Positions 41,790 through 52,726 are shown, counted from the stretch's first letter. The stretch: DNA of 64,000 nucleotides from Mesostigma viride (GCA_009746045.1 RPFO01000115.1:305067-369066), one strand, 5' to 3'. The notes: a model not told the origin generated them from the sequence alone. Program-made: numbers and translations.

Positions 41790-43251
41790 TTGGATGGGTG
41801 ACCTGGGTGTCACAGTGGGTGTGGCTCTCACACTCACCAGTGGGTGTTCCAAACAACCACTCACTGGGCAACGCTGGGATGCCAGGCAACTGTACAGGGC
41901 TGTCGGCCAACAGCTCTTCCTCCTCTGCCACGTCTGACACAGTTGGAAAATACAATTTCATCCTGTGAGGTGAACACCTGTGAATTTTTCCCGTGTCATT
42001 GTGTTTAACTAACACTGTCCTGCCAGTGGTGTTAAACTTTAGGATGGTGGCTGGCCCATGCCAGGTACCCACCTTGCCTAGTCCCGACTCCTTGTAGAAT
42101 AGGACTTGATCCCCTTCTCTGAAGGTGGGACGTGGATGCTTTGCATCCTTGACAGCTAACCTGCTAGCTGTCTGTGCTCGCTGTGCGTTGTAGAGGGCTA
42201 GTACCTCAGGTGGATAAATGCCTGCATGCAATCCATCTGGTGTAATGACCACCCCTTGTGGGGTTTTCATGAGTGGCCTCCTGTTGAGGACTTGGCACAA
42301 CCTGGTGGACCACAGAGCTCTGTCAGCATAGGACCCACTGTCAGCCAGCAGATTGCCATCTTCTTTGGCTACAAGGGTTTTAATGGACCTGATGGCCCTT
42401 TCAATAATGCCTTGCCTCTCATGATCTTCTAGCCCAGCCAGATCAATAGCCTCACACCCTGGTTCATTGGCAAGACATGTGAACTGCTGATCCAGTAACA
42501 ATGCCTCCACAGGGTAGTACCTGGCCTGAGCAATCAAGAGAGCCCTGAGCAACTGTGTCTTGTCCATTCCAGGTAATGGTTCAATGGTTGTGTACCTTGA
42601 CCATGCATCTTTAAGTGCCAAGTAAGATTGTCCTTTGATATGAAAGACATCTCCTACCACCCTGCCCTTGCTCTTAGGTGGGGTAGCTACATGCCACTTA
42701 GGGGGTTTGGGTGCATTGAACTGACAATGCTGGCAGTGGGATCTGACCACCTGGCATGCACGTCTGAGTGCTGCCCCCCCTATTGCTGCTGCCACCACCT
42801 CTGCACTCACTTCATGCCCATAAAGGAAATGCAACTGCAAAGCAAGCTCCTGAAAACTGATCTGAGCATCCTCTGCTGGGGACACTCTGCACACCTTGGG
42901 AACCATAGATGTGAAGGTTGGTTTAGAGACATAATCTTCTGAAACCAGCTGTAGCACCTTTCCAGAACTGCTCACTGCTCTGACAGTGGGGCATGCAGAA
43001 GAAGAAGGTGAAGCAGGCACACTCAAGCCAGCATGAGAGGGAGACTCACACTTCTTGCCGTAAGGAGGCCGCTTGCAGTCCTTGGGGTCACCGTGGGGCG
43101 GCCCGTGGCACTTGTGGCACAGGACGTCCAAATGCCCCAGCTCGTCCACGTTCTTGCGGCAGGTGGGCCGCAGGTGGTACTTCATGCCACAGCGGGTGCA
43201 CCGCTGAGAAGACTTGTCCTCCTTGTCCTGCTTCTTGTTGTTGTTGTTGTT

Positions 43252-43296
<45 letters not shown>

Positions 43297-44700
43297 ACTG
43301 TTGTTGTTGTTGTTGCTGGAGCTGCCCCCCTTGGAGGGAGACTGCCCCTTACCCTTGCCCTTGCCCCAGCCCCTGCCCTTGCCCTTGCCCTTGCCCTTGC
43401 CCTTGCCCTTGCCCTTAAACATTTGTCCCAGCAGGGACTTGACTTCTGCCATAGTGACAGGTCTCTTGCTCCTGTCTTCCCTCTCCCTATCCTCCTCCTC
43501 CCTCTCTTCCCCCCTGACCCTCTTTACAGAGGTGCCCATGGCCCCCTGGCTAAGGGGAGCCAAGGCCAGCTTGATATAATCCAATGCCTCCTTCATGTCC
43601 TCCCAGTACTTTGCCATTCCTGTTGCAAGCATGGCGTAGGTGTTTTTGTCAAGTTTGAGTTTCTCAAGGAAGGAACGCAGCAAGAACTTGTGATCTAGCT
43701 GCTGGACATCAGGACGTGCTTTGATGGCTAGCTCATATTTCTTTGTCTCAGCCACATAGTCCACTGATGTGACCCTGTATTCCTCTACCCACCTGAATGC
43801 CCCATAGATGTCCACAGATGAGGGGGTGGAGAGGAGGTCAGTTAGCTCCTTCATGAAAGCCTCCCAAACTGCCCTAGCCTGCGTGTCCTGCCACTTGGGA
43901 TACCTACGCTGGAAGACAAGAATGAGATTCTGAATCTGAGAAGAGGACTGATGGTAAAAATCCCCCTGCATGAGAGATCCAAACCAATTCTTGACATTCA
44001 GTTCCTCCCTAGCCAGCTGCAGAGAGAGAAGTGCATGATTCCCCTGCTCCCTAGTATACCCCTCAGGCAGCCCCCTGACATTAATCCTATCCACAGGACG
44101 GTTTTCATTGTAAGTGGGCAACCTAGAGGGGGATGCAGGGGGAGAGGGAGAAGATGGTGTTGCTGCTGCAGCATTCACAGGAGAGACCTGCTGAGAGGGA
44201 AGTGCTACTTGAGTGAGCTGAGCAGGATGGGCAAACATGGGCTGTGTAGGAGGGTTAGACAACATAGGGGTGGGCTGGTTGGGGGTGTGAGTGTGTGTCA
44301 CTTCCCGCCTCCTGCTGCGGGCCTCCTCCCAATCATGGAAGGTGGGAGAGAGGGACACGTCATCGTCAGTAGGGTTAGTAAGATTGTGATGCAACCAGGT
44401 AGGCAGAGTTAGCCACCTACCCGCCCCTCTCAGGATGGCGTTGTGTAGGAGCTCCAGCAAACGCACCAGACGCACCCTGCTGCCCTGCACCCTCCTCCCT
44501 GAGAGGAGAGCCTGCAGGGCAGGCAGCAGGTCGTCGCACACCCTGCGTGTGCCCTCTTGGAGGTTGGGCAGGCCCAGGATGTGCGTGATGATTGCACACA
44601 CCAGGCTGCCCGCCTCCGCGACATGCATCTGCTGGCTCCTGTCGGCCAGCCCACGGAAGGAGGCTGTGGCTGTCTGTATGGCACGCCACACGGCCTCATC
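41790..44700 (-). CDS. Element C gag-integrase polyprotein, truncated
   Basis: Frame of the B type. A gag domain (INVRGLPEGYTREQGNHALL, close to INIAGLPEGHTVEQAKQFVF of B), a (KG)n stretch and a long poly-Asn tract (43225-43320), then CCHC CTRCGMKYHLRPTC with a second Cys cluster. Integrase has LHFLYGHEVSAEVVAAAIGG and CQHCQF, GDVFHIKGQSYLALKDAWSR, LLDQQFTCL, RQGIIERAIRSIKTLV, and the tail EGDQVLFYKESGLGKVGTW. It stops after the tail at the deletion junction; the open frame then reads meaninglessly into the minisatellite. Protease, RT and RNase H are absent. Confidence 0.88.
43225..43412. repeat. TTG and CCCTTG coding microsatellites in element C
   Basis: (TTG)n at 43232-43318 encodes poly-Asn; (CCCTTG)n at 43375-43412 encodes alternating Lys-Gly on the minus strand. 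A shorter TTG tract in element B (6121-6275) encodes Asn/Gln. Confidence 0.9.
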
Positions 44701-45972
44701 ACCAGGGTGATGAAGTCGCGACCTTGCAGGTCGCCCTCCAGCAGTGCTGGTTGCTGCCCAGCTGCGGTGGGACCCTGGGGCCCCTCCGGCCCTGCCAGGG
44801 ACTTGTCCTTGTGCGACTAGAGGGGGCCTGCCCCCCAGAGCCGCTGGAGGTGCCCGTGACACCCTCCATGGGGGCTGCATCCCCCGCCAGCGCCGGAGGC
44901 GCCGGCGTCGCTGCCGGGGTCCCTGCGACCCCGGGCGCTTGTGTCGCCGCCGGGGTCCCTGCGACCCCGGTGGCCTCCTCAGCCACCTGGCCCCCCACGC
45001 GGGGCGGGGGAGCCTGCGGCTGAGGTTGGACCCTCTGACCTGCCAGAGGGTCCTGGGTGGCTTCACCACCCATGGGCGTGTTGGGGGCGTCTGCCGCCCC
45101 GCGCCCCGTCGCAGGCGGCATCGCAGCCGCCTCACGCCTATCCGGGCCCCAGCCAACTGGCGTGACTTGGGGCCACGCTGGCAACGGAGTCAGCGCGATC
45201 TCTGGTCTGGAGACCACGCGCAGCGCCTCTCTCTGGCGCTGCCTGGACGCCCACTGATCAACAGTGCCGGGGTTGTGCCGCGGCCGATTGGCGAAACAGT
45301 ACAGCCAAACCGCCACCTGAACCAGTGGGATCTGCATCCTAAGACGCCCCTCGATCAGCGAGTGCACCCGATGAACCTCTATCGCGTGTATCTGCTCATC
45401 TGGAAGCAACTGAAAACGATCGAGCAAGATCCGGCCGTTCACCGCAATGAACGCCGGGATGTCGTCCTCCCCAAGGGGGAGAAAATGGGGTGGGCGCCCG
45501 AACATGACCGGGGGCGGAACATGTTCCCCATACCGGTCAATGTCCATGGTGGCCATCTGTCGGCCCACGGAAAGGTTGCCAGACGTCGCAGGTGTCTGCG
45601 ACGAAAGCTCAAGCGAAGGCCGAGGCCTCGCAGGCGGCACCTCGCCATCCTCCTCGGAGGAATCACTCCGCTCACGACCCCCGTCACCTGCGACGGGTGA
45701 ACGTCGTGCCCGGGGGACCTGCCCCCCAGGTGCCATGGCGGACAAACCGCCAGTGGCAAACGGCCGCCCGCTCGCCATCCCCCGGGCGCCGGGCCCCACC
45801 TGCGGGCCCCGACGCCTGGGTTGGTCAGCGACCACCGTGCGGAAGGGACGTTGGGCGTCACCCTCGCATCGGTGGTGGAGGGCGTGCCCTCCGGCGAAAG
45901 GCGGGGTGAGGTGCGCCTGGCAGGCGCCTTCCCCTTGTTGTTGTTGCCGTTGTTGCCGTTGTTGGAAGCCAT
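44699..45972 (-). CDS. Element C N-terminal gag-like ORF
   Basis: Starts at ATG 45972 (MASNNGNNGNNNKGK) about 40 bp from the LTR edge. The sense changes frame near 45830 and runs to 44699. Features: Pro/Ala-rich segments, an acidic patch (SDSSEEDGEVPP), a compact region FGRPPHFLPLGEDDIPAFIAVNGRILLDRFQ, and a repeated VAGTPAAT unit. Position matches the N-terminal ORFs of B. Further frame changes occur at the junction to the polyprotein (about 44700), again near G/C runs. Probably the N-terminal gag part; no known domain. Confidence 0.6.
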
Positions 45973-46013
45973 ATCTTTTTTTTGCTTAAAAAAAATATCG
46001 AACTTTTCAGTCC

Positions 46014-46469
46014 AAGTTGGATGGAGACTAGGGACGACGAACAACTGCGAAAGCTGAGAGCGAATGATGATTGTATTACAATAATACAATGAGAGAGAGA
46101 TGAAAGCTGAGGGCTCAGAATGGAACTGGGCAGACTCGGGCGCTGTGGCACTCCCCAGTGCTACGCCTATATGCCTATGGCGGTGCTACCTGCAGCACAC
46201 GACCAGTGGACAAGTGTACACTGCAATGCCATGCGACCACGTCACTAGCATCCAGCTAAGACTCGGCCCGTCAGGCCCAGCTACACCGGACCTGGCGGGT
46301 CGAGCTAGCACCTAGGAACAGTCTGGCACTAACCGCACATCTGTCCACATGACACCTCAGTACCGTACACCCTGCCGTACTGTACTGAGGTGTCCCGCTC
46401 AGCCGCGGTAGGCAATACGCGGCGCGCAGGCCGGAAATCCGTGTGTCAGCCTAAGCATCTCATCTAACT
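46014..46469 (-). repeat. Element C 5' LTR
   Basis: About 456 bp, plus-strand ends AGTTGGATGG and CATCTAACT, an inverted nonamer with one mismatch. The boundary to the internal leader is inferred from the ten-base match with the left end of C. Confidence 0.7.
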
Positions 46470-46510
46470 CGCAAGGGCCGGCTGCACACACATGTACATA
46501 CACCTTGCAC
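46470..46510. repeat. 40-bp minisatellite remnant (array 5)
   Basis: One unit of the minisatellite after element C, then decay into a CA-rich tract. Right boundary of the satellite platform. Confidence 0.85.
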
Positions 46511-46660
46511 GTACAACACACAACACACACACACAACAAAAAATTATATACACACACACGCACACGCACACGCACACGCACACGCACACGCACACGCACA
46601 CGCACAACACACACAACACACACAACACACACACGCACACGTGAACAACACACACACACA
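46511..46660. repeat. CA / CACACG microsatellite
   Basis: Compound simple repeat of CA dinucleotides with a run of eight or so CACACG hexamers (46551-46605) and ACAACACA blocks. Confidence 0.95.
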
Positions 46661-46771
46661 ACAATTATAATATTAGTGTAGTATATCAAACAAAATAGTA
46701 ATAAAGTATTTGCAAGCGTACTTCGTGTGAATTATGTGTAGACGAGAATAGAAGCTAAACAAAACTCTAAT

Positions 46772-46839
46772 GGAGAAAGAGGGATTCGAACCCTTGGGAA
46801 AGTTACCCCATACATAGCATTCCACTCGGACATTTCTCC
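46772..46839 (-). tRNA. tRNA-like relic, serine type, truncated
   Basis: On the minus strand GGAGAAA pairs with TTTCTCC as a 7-bp acceptor stem. A T-arm AAGGG-TTCGAAT-CCCTC has one mismatch, and TCCGAGTGG resembles the D-arm of tRNA-Ser. The whole is 68 nt and I cannot place a proper anticodon arm, so it is either a degenerate copy or an organelle-derived fragment. No CCA end encoded. Confidence 0.35.
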
Positions 46840-46876
46840 GAAAAAAAGGTCACGTAAGCTAAGGGTGGAGAGTTAA

Positions 46877-46931
46877 GGGTGTAGGTTGTAGGATGTATGG
46901 TGTAGGGTGTAGGGTGTAGGGTGTAGGGTGT
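46877..46931. repeat. Telomere-like heptamer tract
   Basis: Degenerate start (GTGTAGGTTGTAGGATGTATG) followed by about five perfect GTGTAGG/TGTAGGG heptamers. One base from the TTTAGGG telomere repeat of plants and many green algae. Confidence 0.6.
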
Positions 46932-47269
46932 CTTGAGCTTTCTTTTTTGAGATCAATAGAGTCCCCTTCCATGATCATGTGCGTGATCTGGTTATGATTT
47001 TCATCTATGGCGTGTGTGGCCACATCGTGTATTTACAACTTTCTAGCCATGGATAACTAGGTAACCATAAATTGGTTACCATGATAACTAGGTAAAAACG
47101 TGTTGGTTTCAGAATACATGTGATCGCTGCATTGTCATCTACAATGTACAAATCAATCACGGATTTCGGGGCTACGGATTTCGGGGCTAAGTTTTTGTGG
47201 GTAGAGATTGGCAAGGGTGTCTTTATCTTGCCACTTGGTCACTTGGTGTGCATTACGTCTGTTCTTGCG
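46932..47269. other. Non-genic stretch
   Basis: No convincing frame. Two direct repeats of about 14 bp (ACGGATTTCGGGGCT) occur at 47158-47185. Confidence 0.5.
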
Positions 47270-47581
47270 TTGGAGTCAAAAAACTGTCCGTGTGTGGTGG
47301 TGGACTTTTCCTCACGGGCAGTCGCCATATGTCATACAAGCACTTGTTCGGCGTACCACTAGCTCATGTATGTCACCATTGTAATTTTGCGTTGTAACAG
47401 CATTTCTCGGAGCCAACGGCCGTTGGACTCAAAAAACTGACCGTGTGTGGTGGTGGACTTTTCCTCACGGGCAGTCGCCATATGTCATACAAGCACTTGT
47501 TCGGCGTACCACTAGCTCGTGGATGTCACCATTGTAATTTTGAGTTGTAACAGCATTTCTCGGAGCCAACGGCCGTTGGAC
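47270..47581. repeat. Tandem duplication, 153-bp period
   Basis: Two copies starting TTGGA(G/C)TCAAAAAACTG at 47270 and 47423, about 95 percent alike by eye. Each copy ends with CCAACGGCCGTTGG. Confidence 0.85.
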
Positions 47582-47649
47582 TTCGAAAAACTGATAGCCT
47601 TGTCTGAAGGTGTGTGCGTGAATGGCACATGTGCATCGTCGGGGGAGTT

Positions 47650-48530
47650 AGTTACGTTAAATAGTGCCGGAACCTTTTGCCGCCTGAGGCAAATCGGTCC
47701 GTCACACTATTTTGCCCGGAATAACCACTTCCGAGCACCCAAGTTAATTCGGCCGAATTAACTTGGGTGCTCGGAAGTGGTTATTCCGGGCAAAATAGTG
47801 TGACGGACCGATTTGCCTCAGGCGGCAAAAGGTTCCGGCACTATTTAACGTAACTAAAACCTGGCCTCGTGGAGGGGGACGAAGAGCCCGAGACATCCGC
47901 CTAGGCCGCTGAGCACGCACCACTAAATGCGCCGGAGCTGCCTCAGTGAGGATTCGAACCCCTGACCTCCAAGGTGCACAGGTTTTAGTTACGTTAAATA
48001 GTGCCAGAACCTTTTGCCCACTGAGGCAAATCGGTCCGTCACACTATTTTGCCCGGAATAACCACTTCCGAGCACCCAAGTTAATTCGGCCGAATTAACT
48101 TGGGTGCTCGGAAGTGGTTATTCCGGGCAAAATAGTGTTACGGACCGATTTGCCTCAGGCGGCAAAAGGTTCCGGCACTATTTAACGTAACTAAAACCTG
48201 TGCACCTTGGAGGTCAGGGGTTCGAATCCTCACTGAGGCAGCTCCGGCGCATTTAGTGGTGCGTGCTCAGCGGCCTAGGCGGATGTCTCGGGCTCTTCGT
48301 CCCCCCTCCACGAGGCCAGGTTTTAGTTACGTTAAATAGTGCCGGAACCTTTTGCCGCCTGAGGCAAATCGGTCCGTAACACTATTTTGCCCGGAATAAC
48401 CACTTCCGAGCACCCAAGTTAATTCGGCCGAATTAACTTGGGTGCTCGGAAGTGGTTATTCCGGGCAAAATAGTGTTACGGACCGATTTGCCTCAGGCGG
48501 CAAAAGGTTCCGGCACTATTTAACGTAACT
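47650..48530. mobile_element. Compound palindromic (foldback) element
   Basis: Three near-perfect palindromes of about 206 bp (centres near 47752, 48089 and 48427; core AATTCGGCCGAATT), separated by a spacer of about 130 bp and its reverse complement. The whole block is therefore an 881-bp palindrome. It is bounded by AGTTACG...CGTAACT and the direct repeat GAGTT (47645-47649 and 48531-48535). The spacer (47860-47990, reversed at 48190-48320) carries a tRNA-type B box GGGTTCGAATCC. No coding frame. Reads as an insertion unit made from three copies of a palindromic element. Confidence 0.85.
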
Positions 48531-48535
48531 GAGTT

Positions 48536-49280
48536 TTCTCAAGAGCCACATGTGGTAGTGTAAGGTGGGCATGCTTAGTGCGTACGGGTGGGAGGGACAA
48601 GAGGTGCAGAAGTTGACGGCTTTTGACCTTGGGAAATGACACGGCACACATAAGACAACAAAGTGATAATTTTAATGTCTTTACGGGTGTACTGTCAATT
48701 TCTCCGAGCCAACGGCCGTTGGACTCTCGAAACTCTCCTGTCTACAAAGTGTGTGCGTGCGATGGCACTTGTTCCATGTGCCGGGGGGGGGTGAGAAATC
48801 TGTCGTTCATTAATTTGTGCCTCGTCGGGGTGGGCATGCATGAATTTGTGCCTCGTCGGGGTGGACATGCATGAAAGCATTTTCATTGGTACTCGGGTTC
48901 AATATTTTTGTCTTGCTGTTGAAACGTCGACGTGCTCTTCTCCTGCTCTTTTTTTTTCCTACTCAACGGCCGTTGGTGCTTTCAAACTTGCCCAGCGTTA
49001 TGACTAGGATGCCCTTCTTTACTGCTAGCCACCGCCCCTTATGTACAATGCTAGAATTAGGCCGGGGTAATGGTACACGTCCACCGCGTCCCCAGTGCAA
49101 GGTTCGTGAATGCGCTGGTTCGTAAAAAATTCGGCACTTGGAAGGTTCGAACACCTGACCCCACTTTCGTTATTTCAACATGCCCTGAACGAAAAAGCTG
49201 CGTAAAGGATACATTAACCGTTCCCTGTTATTCTTGATTATATTATTGCGATATCATGGACGTACACACGCGGTTGGTGG
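48536..49280. other. Non-genic stretch with palindromic 14-mers
   Basis: No gene supported. It contains CCAACGGCCGTTGG at 48709-48722, a variant at 48963-48976, a short direct repeat GAATTTGTGCCTCGTCGGGGTGG-type at about 48811 and 48842, and a tRNA B-box-like GGTTCGAACACC at about 49142. Confidence 0.5.
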
Positions 49281-49400
49281 TCCGTACTTGCCAACTGCAC
49301 TTGCAAACTGACTGACTGACTGCCTCCGTTACGCACTTGCGTGTGTTTCCGTACTTGCCAACTGAACTTGCAAACTGACTGAATGACTGCCTCCGTTACG
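49281..49400. repeat. Tandem duplication, about 67-bp period
   Basis: TCCGTACTTGCCAACTG, CTTGCAAACTGACTGA and CTGCCTCCGTTACG occur twice in the same order, at 49281-49334 and 49348-49401. Confidence 0.8.
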
Positions 49401-50954
49401 ACTAACAAGTGAACGACGAGTGAGCTACTAAAGTTTTGTTCAGTTCATTGTGTCTATATGTACATAGCCGTTTCTTCAAAACCGTTGCGTGGATACCTTG
49501 ATTCTGGGTTCGCTGATACTTGTTTCCCATTTTAAATCTCCCGTCCATAATTGGATACATGTAATGTAGGAGGATACCCACTTGCCCGAAATCCGCGTAA
49601 CGGGTGATTAGTACTGCTGTAAGCGGAACCACAGACAAATCTGTCTAACGGGCTAACATTATTGTCCTTCATGTACTGGTTTTTGCACGCAGGACGCCAT
49701 TCGCAACACCGCCTGACGGAGTCGGATGGACCGGACGTGCGTGAGGCTGCTGTTCACAGTCGTGAAGTTGGCAGACATTAATATCAACACGGTCACGAGA
49801 ATTCGTCCAGAGAATAATTGATGCTTGTGACGTGCTCGACGGCTGCGATGACCGAGATGATGCGTGTAGTGCACAGCGTCCGAGACGTCGCGACACCCGT
49901 GGCTGTCCTGTTGATGCGAACGCACGGTGACGAGACGGAGCCCATTATATAGGTGGATTACAAGTTAGAACGGCCCTCGCGGTTGCACTGTTTAATCGCG
50001 AACGTGGATTTTGCGGAGCCGACGGCCGTTGGGGATTGGAAATCTGATGATATCGGGGCTGCGCACGACATCGAGGAACTGGGGATCGACGTAGGTCTAC
50101 AGGCTCACTTGTCCGTCAACATGTATGGCCTCGCTTGACTGTCATCATCTTGACATGTACATAACTAGTTCATATACCATGCATTTGACACTGCCTGCAC
50201 GTGGATTTTCCAGACATACATTGAGGGTAATTATAACTCGAAAGCACTACGTACGATTGAGACGTCCGGTCGTAGAGCAGATGCACTGGAGCTTTCTGAT
50301 CTTCCAATTGATGGGTCTGTAATTATGTAAGATATTCAGATATCGCGATGACTCGAGCATCGATGCATGGAATGTAATAATGTATTTCATTCAATTATAC
50401 ATCCAATTTAACTCCGCAATTGAGGGGCACACATGTCCATCAGCCCGAGACAACATTTCCCAAGTAATTTTCGATTAGTGATTTAGTGTGGGCCTTCCCG
50501 CGTGCAATGTTGACTGAAATTCGGTGTGCACGGCTATGGTGACGCGAAAATTTATTGCGAGCTGATTACGCAACCATTTTGGACGTTATTTCGCTTGTTC
50601 GGACGTTTATTACATAAGGAAAAGTATCGTACATTAAAAAACCTGAAAAACAGTTTCTTTTTTTTCTGCAGCGAGGGCACGTGGGCAGCAGGCGGGCGTT
50701 TTGCACACCAACCGGCCCGACCCGTGTGTGTGCAAGGTAAAACACAGACAGGAAAAACATGCTCTCGGCTGTCATGAACACATTCTACCAGTTCCTAACA
50801 TCATTTCAAAGAAACCCAGCGATGGATTTCCCTTAATTTTGCGTTTCCGATTTTTACGCCCCTTCCGCGAAAAAGTGAGAATTATAGGAGCGCTGACAGG
50901 TGCAACACTGCATGTCGTGCTTTTAATCGCTTTTACGTCTTTTCTTGCAGCTAT
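49401..50954. other. Non-genic or unannotatable stretch
   Basis: Only short frames without domain signals. CCGACGGCCGTTGG at 50029-50042 is the fifth copy of the palindromic 14-mer. TTTTCTTGCAG at 50940-50950 looks like an intron 3' end ahead of the next entry. Confidence 0.4.
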
Positions 50955-51377
50955 ATGACTTCCCTTGGGCGCAGCAACATCGCCCGGTGTTTATCCTGCG
51001 GGCGGGGCTTGCTGGCCCCGTCCGGAGTGTGCTCGGGGTGCGGGAAAAACCACAGCTACTGGTTTATAACGTCGACAACCCCCATTTTCTGGTCATTAAC
51101 CGGCGTATTCTTGTGGTTTAAGCTTCCGGCGACGGGCGAAAAGAGCTCTTACCATGACGGCATGCTCTGGGGAGGCGTTCCGAGAAGGACTGGGGCGGGC
51201 AGGCAAATTTACACGCGACAGTGCCCGCACGTCGCCTGCGCACCCCGGCGTACAAGGCAAAGCGCAGTGTTTCCCTCCTGGACGGCCCATCGCTGCCTTT
51301 GCCGGGCGGCATGTTGGGGAGGCGGCTCCTTCTTCCTTTCAGTTCTTACCGCCCGTTTCATAGTTCATACCCCGTGA
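50955..51377 (+). CDS. Possible small zinc-ribbon exon
   Basis: Frame of 140 codons beginning MTSLGRSNIARC just after a splice-acceptor-like TTTTCTTGCAG. It has two CxxC pairs (CLSCGRGLLAPSGVCSGC) followed by aromatic residues, as in small zinc ribbons. A hydrophobic stretch (FWSLTGVFLWFKL, about 45-58) follows; the remainder looks random and Arg-rich. No upstream exon identified. Could be spurious. Confidence 0.22.
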   Translation: MTSLGRSNIARCLSCGRGLLAPSGVCSGCGKNHSYWFITSTTPIFWSLTGVFLWFKLPATGEKSSYHDGMLWGGVPRRTGAGRQIYTRQCPHVACAPRRTRQSAVFPSWTAHRCLCRAACWGGGSFFLSVLTARFIVHTP

Positions 51378-51440
51378 GTTTCCCAACGGAGGCGTGTTAA
51401 TGATGAGCGGCTGCATGCATGAATGAACGGGTGTATGAAT

Positions 51441-51860
51441 GAGGGAGGGGGGGAGGGAGGGAGGGTCGAGGGAGGGAGGGAGGGAGGGAGGGGAGGGAGG
51501 GAGGGAGGGAGGGAGGGAGGGAGGGAGGAGGAGGGAGGGAGGGAGGGAGGGAGGGAGGAGGGAGGGAGGGAGGGAGGGAGGGAGGGAGGGAGGGACTCAG
51601 GAGGGAGGGAGGGAGGAGGGAGGGAGGGAGGGAGGGAGGGAGGGAGGGGGAGGAGGGAGGGAGGGAGGGAGGGAGGGAGGAGGGAGGGAGGGAGGGAGGG
51701 GGAGGGAGGGAGGGAGGGAGGGAGGGAGGGAGGAGGGAGGGAGGGAGGGAGGGAGGGAGGGAGGAGGGAGGGAGGAGGGAGGGAGGGAGGAGGGAGGGAG
51801 GGAGGGAGGAGGAGAGGGAGGGAGGGAGGGAGGGAGGGGAGGAGGGAGGGAGGGAGGAGG
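51441..51860. repeat. GGGA microsatellite
   Basis: About 420 bp of GGGA repeats with occasional GGA interruptions and one ACTCA. Open in several frames, which is meaningless. Abuts a J-type LTR fragment exactly at 51861. Confidence 0.97.
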
Positions 51861-52165
51861 AGTTAACGTAAAGGATTTACGTTAGATGGATAGAGATTGT
51901 TACGCTCTTTCCAACGGCACCTTGAACGCCTCATTTGGTTAAGGAACGTAAAAGTTATGACGTTTCCTAGGCTGTGCCGACAGTACCCGGCGCGCCACTG
52001 TGGGCGCGTACGGACACAGGATGTACAAGTGTCACTTTGATAGTCCGCAGGACGTTGACAGGACTTGTACAGGACTTGATGGTCAATTGATAGGTAGGCG
52101 CACTGTAGCGCGCCAGGACCTATGAGACAATTGATGCTGACTAGTGTACGGATAGGTCCACAGGA
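51861..52165 (+). repeat. Truncated J-type LTR
   Basis: 305 bp matching 35733-36037 from the terminal AGTTAACG; similarity stops after CCACAGGA. No matching internal sequence follows. Confidence 0.9.
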
Positions 52166-52726
52166 CTAGGGCGTCCCCAACATCTACTGCTCCAACCTAG
52201 GGCCATTGCTGGTACTTTTGACGTCATGAAAGCAGCGTTTTGGACTAGTGGAATATGATTTTACAGCATAAAAAGTCCATTTTATCATGAATGAACATGG
52301 CCAACAACCCCAAGTGCCCCTAAATTTCTCAATATTTGTAGAGAAATGCTACTTCTCATAATTAAAACCTGCACAAATGCACAATTTGGGGCATGCATGT
52401 GAAAGTTTGAAGTACAAATTCACAATGAGGTTTTACATTTTTCAATTATTAATGGTATCTCATTCTTCAATCAATCAATTTGCAATCGTCCAAACAATTT
52501 ATTCATTTCATACATGTCCGAATATGTTGAAAGAACACATGCAAGTGCTCAATCAGCGTGGACCCCCTTGGACGCGCCCCACCATATATACATTGGACAC
52601 GTCACCCCAACTACTAAACTGCCCAAAGTCACGGTAACTGATCCAACTACTATGTACATCTGCATTTCTCCACGTTGCGGTGGGCAATTACGTGCAAAAC
52701 GCGATTTCGTGCAAAGTCCTCGCCCA
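52166..52726. other. AT-richer spacer without recognisable gene
   Basis: AT-rich compared with its surroundings. No domain-bearing frame seen on either strand. Confidence 0.5.

Larger units (their letters stand above)
41788..46469 (-). mobile_element. LTR retrotransposon C (gag-IN lineage), internally deleted
   Basis: Flanked by CGCAA (41783-41787 and 46470-46474) in the minisatellite. The right end is a full LTR (about 46014-46469, AGTTGGATGG...CATCTAACT). The left end begins AGTTGGATGG, the same ten bases, then goes straight into integrase-tail coding. So nearly the whole 3' LTR plus protease, RT and RNase H were lost while the terminal bases and TSD remain. Coding is on the minus strand. 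Confidence 0.85.

Noticed and set aside
51423-51885. Gly/Arg/Glu repeat frames over the GGGA array
   Set aside because: Simple-repeat artefact, open in more than one frame.
35733-52165. One J element spanning 35733-52165 with LTRs at both ends
   Set aside because: The right copy matches only the first 305 bp, and the sequence between contains satellite, K, C and unrelated DNA. Two separate J-type fragments are the simpler reading.
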